A DNA stretch of 6,973 bases from Akkermansia muciniphila. Its GTDB lineage: Bacteria; Pseudomonadota; Gammaproteobacteria; Burkholderiales; Burkholderiaceae_C. The translations under genes were made by a program, and so were the position numbers. The stretch's first letter is position 1. Each line of letters starts with the position of its first letter. The notes under the pieces were generated by a model, which searched no databases, had not been told where the DNA came from, and worked only from the letters and a program-made list of their open reading frames with translations. Positions 1 through 6,269 of the stretch are shown here, piece by piece. The DNA is taken from assembly GCA_943327015.2 (NCBI GenBank), contig CALPVM020000126.1, positions 1-6,973 on the forward strand, in the 5' to 3' direction.

Positions 1-124
1 GTGGTTTGTCAAGTCGAATTTTGAAATATTTAAAGCGTCACTTGTGCGGTATTTTTGATGTGGACTGGTGAAAAATCGCCTAAGTGCTTGATTTGCAGGT
101 GCTTTGCAAGTGATTCAGTTTTTC

Positions 125-133
125 TGTGGATAA
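125..133 (-). promoter_or_regulatory. DnaA box, exact TTATCCACA
   Basis: Read on the minus strand this is the perfect DnaA 9-mer TTATCCACA, with a following G that is common in strong boxes. A 9-mer exact on either strand is expected about once per 131 kb in random sequence, so finding it inside a gene-free AT-rich stretch is suggestive. Binding itself is inferred. Confidence 0.55.
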
Positions 134-136
134 CTT

Positions 137-145
137 TGTTGATAG
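137..145 (-). promoter_or_regulatory. degenerate DnaA box next to the exact one
   Basis: The minus-strand 9-mer CTATCAACA differs from TTATCCACA at two positions. It starts 12 bp from the exact box in the same orientation, a spacing seen in tandem DnaA-box arrays. On its own it would not be called; its support comes from the neighbouring box. Confidence 0.25.
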
Positions 146-187
146 TTTGTCTTGAGTGCCTGCAAATGCTTGATTTTCAAAGGGTTG

Positions 188-238
188 ATTAAATTGCGTA
201 TAAAAAAAGCAAAAATTAATTTATATAAAAATCAATAA
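188..238. other. AT-rich core, possible DNA unwinding element
   Basis: Of 51 bases, 45 are A or T (88%), including a run of seven A, a run of five A and the 10-bp palindrome TTTATATAAA at 220-229. Such a segment between DnaA boxes would be a natural duplex-opening site in an origin. It could equally be an UP-element-like or bent-DNA segment next to a promoter. I saw no convincingly spaced -35/-10 pair in it on either strand. Confidence 0.45.
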
Positions 239-242
239 CTTA
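230..242 (+). promoter_or_regulatory. IHF-binding-site consensus match
   Basis: The 13-mer matches WATCAANNNNTTR at every specified position (AATCAA, four free bases, TTA). It has A/T tracts immediately upstream, as preferred high-affinity IHF sites do. IHF bends DNA at origins and at many promoters. A chance match is not negligible in such AT-rich DNA, so confidence is moderate. Confidence 0.4.
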
Positions 243-310
243 GTGATTCTGCAGCATGTGTAGGTAACCGTTGCTAAATTTAATTTACTTGTTTGTTACA
301 TCTAAATTTT

Positions 311-319
311 TGTGCATAA
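311..319 (-). promoter_or_regulatory. DnaA box, TTATGCACA (matches TTATNCACA)
   Basis: The minus strand reads TTATGCACA, which fits the relaxed DnaA consensus TTATNCACA. It has the same orientation as the box at 125-133 and lies on the other side of the AT-rich core, 43 bp from the hemE stop codon. Binding is inferred from sequence only. Confidence 0.4.
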
Positions 320-334
320 GTGGTGCTTGTTGCA

Positions 335-361
335 CTAAAAAAGTGCTAAAAAATGTGCTAG
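335..361 (+). repeat. short tandem repeat abutting the hemE stop codon
   Basis: CTAAAAAAGTG (335-345) is followed directly by CTAAAAAATGTG (346-357) and a partial third copy CTAG (358-361), ending exactly where the hemE stop codon begins at 362. The repeat also contributes to hairpins: GCAC at 332-335 can pair with GTGC at 323-326 or with GTGC at 343-346, but not both. On the hemE (minus) strand neither hairpin is followed by a T-tract, so this is not a standard intrinsic terminator. Confidence 0.45.
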
Positions 362-1510
362 TCAATTCGCTTTTCGCAGCGCGCGAGAGTGCTGATGCAC
401 CGATTGAACCAATGCCGCCACATGTTCGGGTGGTGTGTATTGGCTAATGCCGTGCCCTAAATTAAAAATATGGGTTGGGCCGGACCCAGAGCCTTGGTAG
501 GGCGTACCAAAACTATGCAGCACACGGGCTACCTCGGCATCAATCTGCGCGGGTGGTGCAAACAGCACGTTGGGGTCAATATTGCCTTGCAGTGCTTTGC
601 CGGAGGTGTTTTCGCTGCCGCCCACCAAGGCGCGAGCTGCGCCTAGGTTAACTGTCCAGTCAAGGCCCAACACGTCGCAATCTAATGGCGCCATATCTTT
701 GAGCCACAATCCGCCACCTTTGGTAAACACAATACGAGGAACCACACGGCCATCAGTGCCGTGGCGTTTGAGCTGTCTTAAAACTCGCTTGGTGTAGGCT
801 AAGCTGAAGGTTTGGAACGCGCCATCGGCCAGTACACCGCCCCAGCTGTCAAAAATCATCACCGCTTGTGCTCCAGCATCAATTTGAGCGTTCAGGTAGG
901 CGGCTACTGCATCGGCGTTTACGGTTAGCATACGGTGCATCAAGTCCGGCCGGCTGTAGAGCATGGTTTTTACCATCCGGTAGTCGTCTGAGCCTTTGCC
1001 TTCTACCATGTAGCAGGCCAGCGTCCAGGGGCTGCCGGAAAAACCAATCAGCGGCACTTTACCGCGCCCATCGGCTTGGGTCAGTGCACTGCGAATCGAG
1101 CTTACCGCATCAAACACATAGCGCAGTTTGTCCATGTCAGGCACTTCAAGCTTGGCTACTGCGGCTTCATCACGCACAGGATGTGCAAAACGCGGACCCT
1201 CGCCTTGGGCAAAAGACAGTTCCAACCCCATGGCATCGGGCACGGTCAAAATATCGCTGAACAAAATGGCTGCATCTAGCGGATAACGCTCCAAGGGTTG
1301 CAACGTCACTTCGGTGGCAAAGTCGCGGTTGGTGGCCAAGCCCATAAAACTACCGGCGCGGGCACGGGTGGCGCAGTATTCAGGCAGGTAGCGTCCGGCC
1401 TGGCGCATCAGCCACACAGGCGTGTAGTCTGTGGCTTGGCGCATGCAGGCGCGCAAAAAAGTGGGGTTGTGCAGGTGGCTAAAGTCTAAAGTGGGTGTTT
1501 GCGTATTCAT
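362..1510 (-). CDS. hemE: uroporphyrinogen decarboxylase
   Basis: HemE removes four acetate carboxyl groups from uroporphyrinogen III to give coproporphyrinogen III in the cytoplasm, the first step on the heme branch after the siroheme branch point. The 382-residue product is full length, slightly longer than the roughly 355-370 usual for the family. Hallmarks are LMRQAGRYLPEY (R36 and R40 bind substrate carboxylates), FSDILT with the catalytic D86, the ACYMVEG segment with Y167, DSWGG with S222, LQGNIDP near 307 and NLGHG with H353. These correspond to human UROD R37, R41, D86, Y164, S219 and H339. The start at 1510 has only GGGA touching the ATG as a ribosome-binding sequence. It lies 29 bp after the dsbD stop on the same strand with no promoter or terminator visible between, so co-transcription is likely. 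The wording of the sequence is Comamonadaceae-like. Confidence 0.98.
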   Translation of the reverse strand: MNTQTPTLDFSHLHNPTFLRACMRQATDYTPVWLMRQAGRYLPEYCATRARAGSFMGLATNRDFATEVTLQPLERYPLDAAILFSDILTVPDAMGLELSFAQGEGPRFAHPVRDEAAVAKLEVPDMDKLRYVFDAVSSIRSALTQADGRGKVPLIGFSGSPWTLACYMVEGKGSDDYRMVKTMLYSRPDLMHRMLTVNADAVAAYLNAQIDAGAQAVMIFDSWGGVLADGAFQTFSLAYTKRVLRQLKRHGTDGRVVPRIVFTKGGGLWLKDMAPLDCDVLGLDWTVNLGAARALVGGSENTSGKALQGNIDPNVLFAPPAQIDAEVARVLHSFGTPYQGSGSGPTHIFNLGHGISQYTPPEHVAALVQSVHQHSRALRKAN

Positions 1511-1539
1511 TCCCGTATTGTCGCAGGTCAGGAACTCTT

Positions 1540-3801
1540 CTATAAACTTTGAATGGCATCACGCAGGGCCTGTGTCGACAAAACTTCCGAAAAAATAACG
1601 GGTGCACGTCCATTTTGGTAGAGAACGTACACTGGCACGCCACTGCGTCCTAGCGCTTGTAAGGCGAGAGTGATGGCCGGGTCACGCCTTGTCCAGTCGG
1701 CTCGCAGCAATGTTACTTGTTTAGCACTAAAGTCGTTTAACACGTCTGTATTGCTTAATGTGGTTTTTTTGTTGTATTGGCAGGTAATGCACCAAGCGGC
1801 GGTAAAGTCAACAAACACAGCTCGGCCTGCCTGCAATTCAGACTCCACCCGGCCCGGCTCCCATGTTTGCCACCCTTGGAGTGGTGCTTTTGCAGAAGGC
1901 GCAGCATCTTGACTTAACTGCGTTACCAATGCGTTGCCAGTACCAGCAATGGCCAGCAACGCAACGCCTGCAACCCACCAGCGGCTGTTGCCACGTAACT
2001 GCAAGGCCCATACCAGCATGGCCATGGACAACAATAAAGCCAATAAACCAGCTGCACTATCAACACCACTTAAATGCCCCAACACCCATACCAGCCAAAT
2101 CACCGTTGCCCACATGGGAAACGCCAAAAAGCGGCGCAAAGTATCCATCCATGCGCCGGGGCGTGGTAGTTTTTGACCCAGTGCAGGAAAATAACTCAAC
2201 ACCAAATAGGGCAGAGCCAAGCCCACGCCCAATGCCGCAAAAATGGCCAGTGCTTGTATGCCCGGTTGGGTGAGGGCATACCCCAAAGACGCACCCATAA
2301 ACGGCGCAGTACATGGAGATGCAATGGCCACCGCTAATACGCCCGATAAAAAGGCATCGCCCAAGGGGTGGCGCAGCTGCAACGTCGCCAGTCCGCTTGG
2401 CAATATATTGCCGGCTTCCAGCAGGCCCATCAGGTTGAGCCCGATCAGGGTAAAAAGCGCGGCCAAGCTACAAATAACCCAGGGGGATTGCAACTGAAAG
2501 CCCCAACCCAGTTGCTCGCCACCGGCACGCAGAGCCAACAGCAACCCACCCAATGCTACAAAGCTCATAACAACACCCAAGGTATAAGCCCATCCTTGTT
2601 GACGCAAAGCGCCGGGTTGACGATGTTCCGATGCAAAACCCAGTACCTTGATCGCCAGTACCGGAAACACGCAGGGCATCAGGTTCAAAATCAAGCCGCC
2701 GAGCAAAGCACTGGTAAGCACCAGCAGCAAGCCGGTCATGCCTGTGCTGTTAGTAGCTTGCGGTGCAGTGTTTTGCAGTTGTGCATCCAGTGCGGCTTGC
2801 AGTTCGGGTGGTATAGATGCTTTTGCCTTCAATGCAGGCCATTTGCCATCTATGGTGGGGTTGATGCGTACGCCTTGGTTACCCAGGCTCAAAACCACGT
2901 TCAGCTGTTCGGGGTTAGCCATGCGATGCTCATTCAAGGGCAATAACGCAGACCAGACACCCTGATCCCAACCTTGGACACCTGCTTTGGCAGTACGTGT
3001 GCTAAGCACAGTATCGGATGCTTGGGGCGATTGGGCATGCAGCGTCAGTTCTGGCGCCTCTGTAAACGCATTAATGGCTTTGTTGCTCCAAGCGGGCGGC
3101 AGACCATCTACTTGCAGCAATATACCGTCCGGGGTAATCAGTGCCTGAGCCTTGCCTGAGTGCGATCCCGGCTGGGCTTTGTTCGCAGCATCAAACAGAG
3201 CTGCGTGCATAGCTATGGTTCCCTGCAATGGAAGTTGCAAGTTAAATCGCCCCTCTTGCGGAATGCACTCTTCTTTGCACACAAGCCAACTCGCTTGTAG
3301 TTGAATATTCAGCTTGTCTTGACCTGGTATTGGTTTAAAACTGGAGTCGATTGCAAAGGGCACCGGCAACAGAACCTGGTTTTCATAGCCAAAATTTGCC
3401 AAAGACCCAATCGCAATTTTTTGAGGGATTGGCCACTCAAACTCGCCCGGTTTGATACCAGTCGGTACATCCCACTGTAATTGGGTAGCCAGGCCAGAAT
3501 CACCCGGGTTTTTCCAGTACGTGTGCCAATGGGGTTGGTGCTGCAATAACAAACCAAGTTGCAGGGGTTTGTTTAAGCCTATGCCTTGAGGAGCATGCGC
3601 GACCAACTCTGCACGCACTTGTTCAGTTTGTACCACGGACGTGGTTTGCTGGGCTTGCTTTCGGTGGTAGATACCAAAGTCTATTTGAGCAAAGCAAATT
3701 TGTTGAATGGCAACAAATAAAATAAAAAAACCAACATAAAACTTGCTTGAAGTCAGATATCGTAGGCAAAAGTACAGGCTAGGGCTGATGAGAGCGTTCA
3801 T
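1540..3801 (-). CDS. dsbD: DsbD-family transmembrane protein-disulfide reductase (ScsB-like N-domain)
   Basis: This inner-membrane protein should pass electrons from cytoplasmic thioredoxin to periplasmic thiol proteins. From the start at 3801 it has 753 residues: a signal peptide (about 1-38, hydrophobic 24-38, likely cut after CFA), a long periplasmic N-domain with a C175-x3-C179 pair (WLVCKEEC), eight predicted membrane helices at about 356-629, and a C-terminal thioredoxin fold from about 640 with WCITC (C671, C674). The membrane part keeps both relay cysteines, in MPCVFPV (C377) and SPCTAPF (C497), so all six relay cysteines are present. It is much longer than E. coli DsbD (about 565 residues), and the C-x3-C N-domain resembles the ScsB/DsbC-corrector type. 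A longer reading from an ATG at 3882 is open, but it would put 27 extra residues before the signal peptide and overlap the divergent gene. No good Shine-Dalgarno precedes 3801. The partner could be cytochrome c maturation, a DsbC/ScsC-like isomerase or another periplasmic thiol protein. Confidence 0.93.
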   Translation of the reverse strand: MNALISPSLYFCLRYLTSSKFYVGFFILFVAIQQICFAQIDFGIYHRKQAQQTTSVVQTEQVRAELVAHAPQGIGLNKPLQLGLLLQHQPHWHTYWKNPGDSGLATQLQWDVPTGIKPGEFEWPIPQKIAIGSLANFGYENQVLLPVPFAIDSSFKPIPGQDKLNIQLQASWLVCKEECIPQEGRFNLQLPLQGTIAMHAALFDAANKAQPGSHSGKAQALITPDGILLQVDGLPPAWSNKAINAFTEAPELTLHAQSPQASDTVLSTRTAKAGVQGWDQGVWSALLPLNEHRMANPEQLNVVLSLGNQGVRINPTIDGKWPALKAKASIPPELQAALDAQLQNTAPQATNSTGMTGLLLVLTSALLGGLILNLMPCVFPVLAIKVLGFASEHRQPGALRQQGWAYTLGVVMSFVALGGLLLALRAGGEQLGWGFQLQSPWVICSLAALFTLIGLNLMGLLEAGNILPSGLATLQLRHPLGDAFLSGVLAVAIASPCTAPFMGASLGYALTQPGIQALAIFAALGVGLALPYLVLSYFPALGQKLPRPGAWMDTLRRFLAFPMWATVIWLVWVLGHLSGVDSAAGLLALLLSMAMLVWALQLRGNSRWWVAGVALLAIAGTGNALVTQLSQDAAPSAKAPLQGWQTWEPGRVESELQAGRAVFVDFTAAWCITCQYNKKTTLSNTDVLNDFSAKQVTLLRADWTRRDPAITLALQALGRSGVPVYVLYQNGRAPVIFSEVLSTQALRDAIQSL

Positions 3802-3828
3802 TTCAAAAGGTATTTCAAAAACAAGGAC

Positions 3829-3837
3829 TTTATGCCA
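3829..3837 (-). promoter_or_regulatory. putative extended -10 promoter for dsbD-hemE
   Basis: On the minus strand TGGCATAAA has the TGn extension followed by CATAAA (4 of 6 matches to TATAAT). The expected transcription start is about 3822, giving a 21-nt leader to the ATG at 3801 with no Shine-Dalgarno sequence. If correct, the alternative ATG at 3882 would lie outside the transcript. No good -35 is present, as is usual for extended -10 promoters. The call is by inspection only. Confidence 0.3.
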
Positions 3838-3848
3838 AGCGAGGTGTT

Positions 3849-3857
3849 TGCCATAAT
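3849..3857 (+). promoter_or_regulatory. putative extended -10 promoter for the EAL gene
   Basis: TGCCATAAT has a TGn extension followed by CATAAT (5 of 6 matches to TATAAT). Counting six bases past the hexamer puts the transcription start at 3864, exactly the A of the EAL gene's ATG, which predicts a leaderless mRNA. The -35 position (about 3829-3834, TTTATG) is poor and coincides with the -10 of the opposing promoter. Confidence 0.4.
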
Positions 3858-3863
3858 GCAGCA

Positions 3864-6215
3864 ATGGACATTCCTGACTCATCGCGTGCTAATGCTACGC
3901 TATCTGGTGATTTATTGACAGCAACTCCAGAGCATACCGTCCGTCATTTTTGGCGGGTGCTCGCAGGTGTGTTGTTAGCTGTGGGCCTTATTGCTCTACT
4001 CAGTGCATTGTCGCGCGTTCAATCATCTGCCAATAGCGGGTTTTCTTTGTTCTGGCCTTCTGCCGGCTTAGGGTTGGTTTTGGTGGCGCGTTACCACCTT
4101 TGGGGTTTTGCCACTACTGCTTTGGGGGTGGGGGTTTGGGCTTTTGTAGTCATGCGTTGGGGTTGGATGGCATCCCTTTGGGCGGCTATGGCCAGTGCCT
4201 TAGGGCCCTGGCTTACCTGGCAAATGCTGCGTGAGCGCTTTGCCCATGTAGCACATCCATTTTCACGTAGCGACACCTTGATGGAGTTCTTACGCTGGCA
4301 AACCGCTTTGGGCTCGGTAGTATCTACATTGTTGGGTAGTTTGGGTTTGTATCTTACAGGTCACTGGCCGACAGACGTGGTGTGGCCGGTTGTTTTGCTC
4401 TCGTATTGGATGATTGAAACCACGGGTGCTTTGTTGTTTGCACCAGTGGCCTGGGATGCGTTGCATCCTGCACAAAAAGCTGAATCCAATGCCTATTTCT
4501 CTAAATTTTGGGAAGTGCTGCGCGTTGAGTGGCGCTTTGTATTACTAGTGATGTTGCTTACCGGCATGGTGATGTTGCTTTTAACCTACGGAAACACCAA
4601 CTACGCCTTGGCAATGTTGGCCTGTTTGTTACCCCTGCTCATGGTTGTTTCCCTGCGGGCAACACCTTTGTTGGCACACCTTTTGATTTTGGTGTCTGCA
4701 TTGTTGGTTTTGGTTACTTTGGCATTTTTGCAGCGTTACTCTGAAGGTGTTGTCGATCCGCCGGGCTTGCTGCTGTTAACCCTTTACATGCTTGCTGGAA
4801 CCGCGTCTTTGGATGTTCTGCTGGCTACCTCGGCAGAAAAACGGATTGCGCTGGAGCGCTTGGAGCGACTGGCGTTTGTGGATCCTCAAACGCAGTTGCT
4901 TAACCAAGCGGGTGTCGCTCGACAACTGGAGGAAATGACACACTCCAAGGTCGACCAGCGGCGCGCCAATCAGGTTGCCCTCATTAGTGTCAATTTATCC
5001 AATGCTCAACAGGCAGCATCACTTACAGAGCGTCAAGAGCTTCTGGTGTTAGACCAACAAATGGCAGCGCAGTTACGATCATCGGTGCCAGAGGTGCAGT
5101 GGGGTAGGGTGGCTTCCGGATACTTTCATGGGGTCTGGCGAGGCAGGCGCGGCACTTTGGAGCGCGTGCTTTCAAGGGTGGCATTATTGACCGTGCCGGT
5201 TGTTTTAGAAGCCCCCACGCTATTGCCTGACAGTGTGCAGGCTTTACACCATAAAAAAGAATTTCGCCCCCAGTGGGATTTGGCAGCAGTTTGCAGCCGT
5301 GTTAAAGATGTTGCGGTTTATCCCGGGCAAGTCATGCTGTCCACACTGCTACAAGCAGAAAGTAGAGCGCGGCAGTTCCGTCGGGTCGAGGTGATGGTGG
5401 TAGACGATGTTATTTTGACGCAACTGCAGCAAGAAGCCCAAATGGTAGAGCGTGTGCGTGAGGCCATAGAAAAAAGAACCCTCATTTTGTATGCGCAGCC
5501 CATCGTTGCCAACACCGAAAAGGCCAGTTCGGAATGGAAGCAAGGCGGCCTATCTGCCCGCAAGGTGGAGGTGTTGGTTCGTCTTGCAGCAGAAGATGGC
5601 AAACCGCTGCAACCTGCAGAGTTTATGCCTGCAGCTGTGCGCGCAGGTCTGATGCCGATGCTCGATTTGGCAGTGGCAGAGCAGACCTTTGCATGGCTAT
5701 CGGCGCATCCTGAAGCGCTTGGCCAGTTAGAGGGTTGCGCCATCAATTTAAGCGGACCCACCGTGGCAGATGCCAACACCGTGCCCTTTGTGCAAAGTCT
5801 TTTTGCCCGCTACCAAGTGCCACCCAAAGTCGTCATTTTTGAAATCACTGAGAGCTTGGCAGTAACAGATACCGAGGTTGCGGCGCAAACATTGCGCGGC
5901 CTCAGGAGTTTAGGATGCCGCGTTGCGATTGACGATTTTGGCACCGGAGTTGCCACTTTTGATTACCTTAAACGCTTTACCGTCGACTTCATCAAAATTG
6001 ATGGCAGCTTTATCCGCGCTTTGCAAGAAGGTGTGCTGGACCGCACCATTGTCGAGTCCATGGTCAATGTGGCCAAATGTTTGGGTGTGCGCACCGTTGC
6101 TGAATATGTGTACAGCCCTGAACTAAGACAATTGGTAACCCAACTGGGTATTGATGAAAGCCAAGGTTACGAACTGGGTCAACCCCAACCTTTGGAGTAT
6201 TGGTTGCATGGATAG
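3864..6215 (+). CDS. MASE1-like membrane sensor with degenerate GGDEF and EAL phosphodiesterase domains
   Basis: This is a 783-residue inner-membrane signalling protein predicted to hydrolyse cyclic-di-GMP. Residues about 29-320 form eight to ten membrane helices with a MASE1-type FWPSAGLGL motif at 63-71. A GGDEF-like domain follows (about 335-510, opening with VDPQTQLLN at 339-347). Its signature is ASGYF at 417-421 instead of GGDEF, and both metal-binding Asp positions of the usual D-x-D are replaced (N377, S379), so cyclase activity is not expected. The EAL domain (about 525-783) has EVL for EAL, but every catalytic position I could align to the family is kept: E569, N628 (INLS), E660 (EITES), D690 and D691 (DDFGTG), K711 (IKID), E747 (AEYV) and Q767 (SQGYE). 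The start at 3864 is the only ATG, GTG or TTG available: the frame upstream is open to a stop at 3789 but holds no start codon. No Shine-Dalgarno precedes it. The ligand is unknown. Confidence 0.93.
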   Translation: MDIPDSSRANATLSGDLLTATPEHTVRHFWRVLAGVLLAVGLIALLSALSRVQSSANSGFSLFWPSAGLGLVLVARYHLWGFATTALGVGVWAFVVMRWGWMASLWAAMASALGPWLTWQMLRERFAHVAHPFSRSDTLMEFLRWQTALGSVVSTLLGSLGLYLTGHWPTDVVWPVVLLSYWMIETTGALLFAPVAWDALHPAQKAESNAYFSKFWEVLRVEWRFVLLVMLLTGMVMLLLTYGNTNYALAMLACLLPLLMVVSLRATPLLAHLLILVSALLVLVTLAFLQRYSEGVVDPPGLLLLTLYMLAGTASLDVLLATSAEKRIALERLERLAFVDPQTQLLNQAGVARQLEEMTHSKVDQRRANQVALISVNLSNAQQAASLTERQELLVLDQQMAAQLRSSVPEVQWGRVASGYFHGVWRGRRGTLERVLSRVALLTVPVVLEAPTLLPDSVQALHHKKEFRPQWDLAAVCSRVKDVAVYPGQVMLSTLLQAESRARQFRRVEVMVVDDVILTQLQQEAQMVERVREAIEKRTLILYAQPIVANTEKASSEWKQGGLSARKVEVLVRLAAEDGKPLQPAEFMPAAVRAGLMPMLDLAVAEQTFAWLSAHPEALGQLEGCAINLSGPTVADANTVPFVQSLFARYQVPPKVVIFEITESLAVTDTEVAAQTLRGLRSLGCRVAIDDFGTGVATFDYLKRFTVDFIKIDGSFIRALQEGVLDRTIVESMVNVAKCLGVRTVAEYVYSPELRQLVTQLGIDESQGYELGQPQPLEYWLHG

Positions 6216-6255
6216 TGTCTTAAAATAGCTGTACACATTACTAATGTCAACAAAT

Positions 6256-6261
6256 GAGGAG
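6256..6261 (+). promoter_or_regulatory. strong ribosome binding site GAGGAG
   Basis: GAGGAG lies 8 bases before the ATG at 6270, a near-ideal Shine-Dalgarno sequence and spacing. It fixes the start of the barrel gene and stands out because the other three genes in the window have weak or no such sequence. The 54-bp gap after the EAL stop also contains TAAAAT (6221-6226), a possible -10, but without a well-spaced -35. Confidence 0.8.
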
Positions 6262-6269
6262 ATAAATTT

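Larger units (their letters stand above)
85..176 (+). repeat. direct repeat TGCTTGATTT (two copies)
   Basis: TGCTTGATTT occurs at 85-94 and again at 167-176, 82 bp apart and flanking the exact DnaA box. Related words (TGCAGGTGCTT at 95-104 with its flank, TGCAAATGCTT at 161-171) make the stretch look repetitive. This may be a weak iteron-like pattern or may simply reflect biased composition. Confidence 0.3.
1..361. other. AT-rich intergenic region resembling a replication origin (oriC-like)
   Basis: No convincing gene lies here: all frames are broken by stops, and there is no tRNA-like cloverleaf. What is visible, in order, is a DnaA box at 125-133 with a degenerate second box 12 bp further on, an AT-rich core at 188-238, an IHF-consensus match at 230-242 and a second DnaA-consensus match at 311-319. 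DnaA boxes beside an AT-rich unwinding element with an IHF site form a typical bacterial oriC arrangement. Arguments against are that only two good boxes are seen, that hemE and dsbD are transcribed toward this region (head-on to a fork leaving it), and that dnaA, rpmH or mnmG are not in the window. It could instead be a DnaA- and IHF-bound promoter region for a gene left of the window. Confidence 0.35.

Noticed and set aside
1..69. Short frames open from the left edge on the plus strand, stopping by position 69
   Set aside because: There are too few residues to recognise anything, and more than one frame is open, so a gene end cannot be claimed.
191..229. Candidate -10 sequences TATAAA (199-204 and 224-229) in the left spacer
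   Set aside because: No -35 at 16-18 bp spacing accompanies either one, and such words are expected in 88% A+T DNA.
321..361. Intrinsic terminator for hemE
   Set aside because: The hairpins are short (4-6 bp) and no T-run follows them on the minus strand.
868..1260. A 130-codon plus-strand open frame inside hemE
   Set aside because: It is antisense to a certain gene, its protein has no recognisable motif, and it reflects the codon pattern of hemE.
2368..2946. A 192-codon plus-strand open frame inside dsbD
   Set aside because: It is antisense to an intact, motif-rich gene, has low-complexity Gln-rich composition, and shows no start signal.
3802..3882. N-terminal extension of dsbD from an ATG at 3882
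   Set aside because: It overlaps the divergent gene, adds residues before a signal peptide, and would lie upstream of the predicted transcription start at about 3822.
3856..3918. A 20-codon ORF starting at ATG 3856, a possible leader peptide overlapping the EAL gene start
   Set aside because: GAGG at 3841-3844 is loosely spaced for it, but its ATG overlaps the predicted -10 element, so it would not be in the mRNA if that promoter is used.
5318..5779. A 153-codon minus-strand open frame inside the EAL domain
   Set aside because: It is Ser/Thr/Cys/Ala-rich shadow translation opposite conserved EAL motifs, with no independent support.
6200..6226. Possible promoter TTGGTT-15 bp-TAAAAT before the barrel gene
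   Set aside because: The -35 is weak and the 15-bp spacing is short, so it is not listed as a feature although the gene probably has its own promoter.
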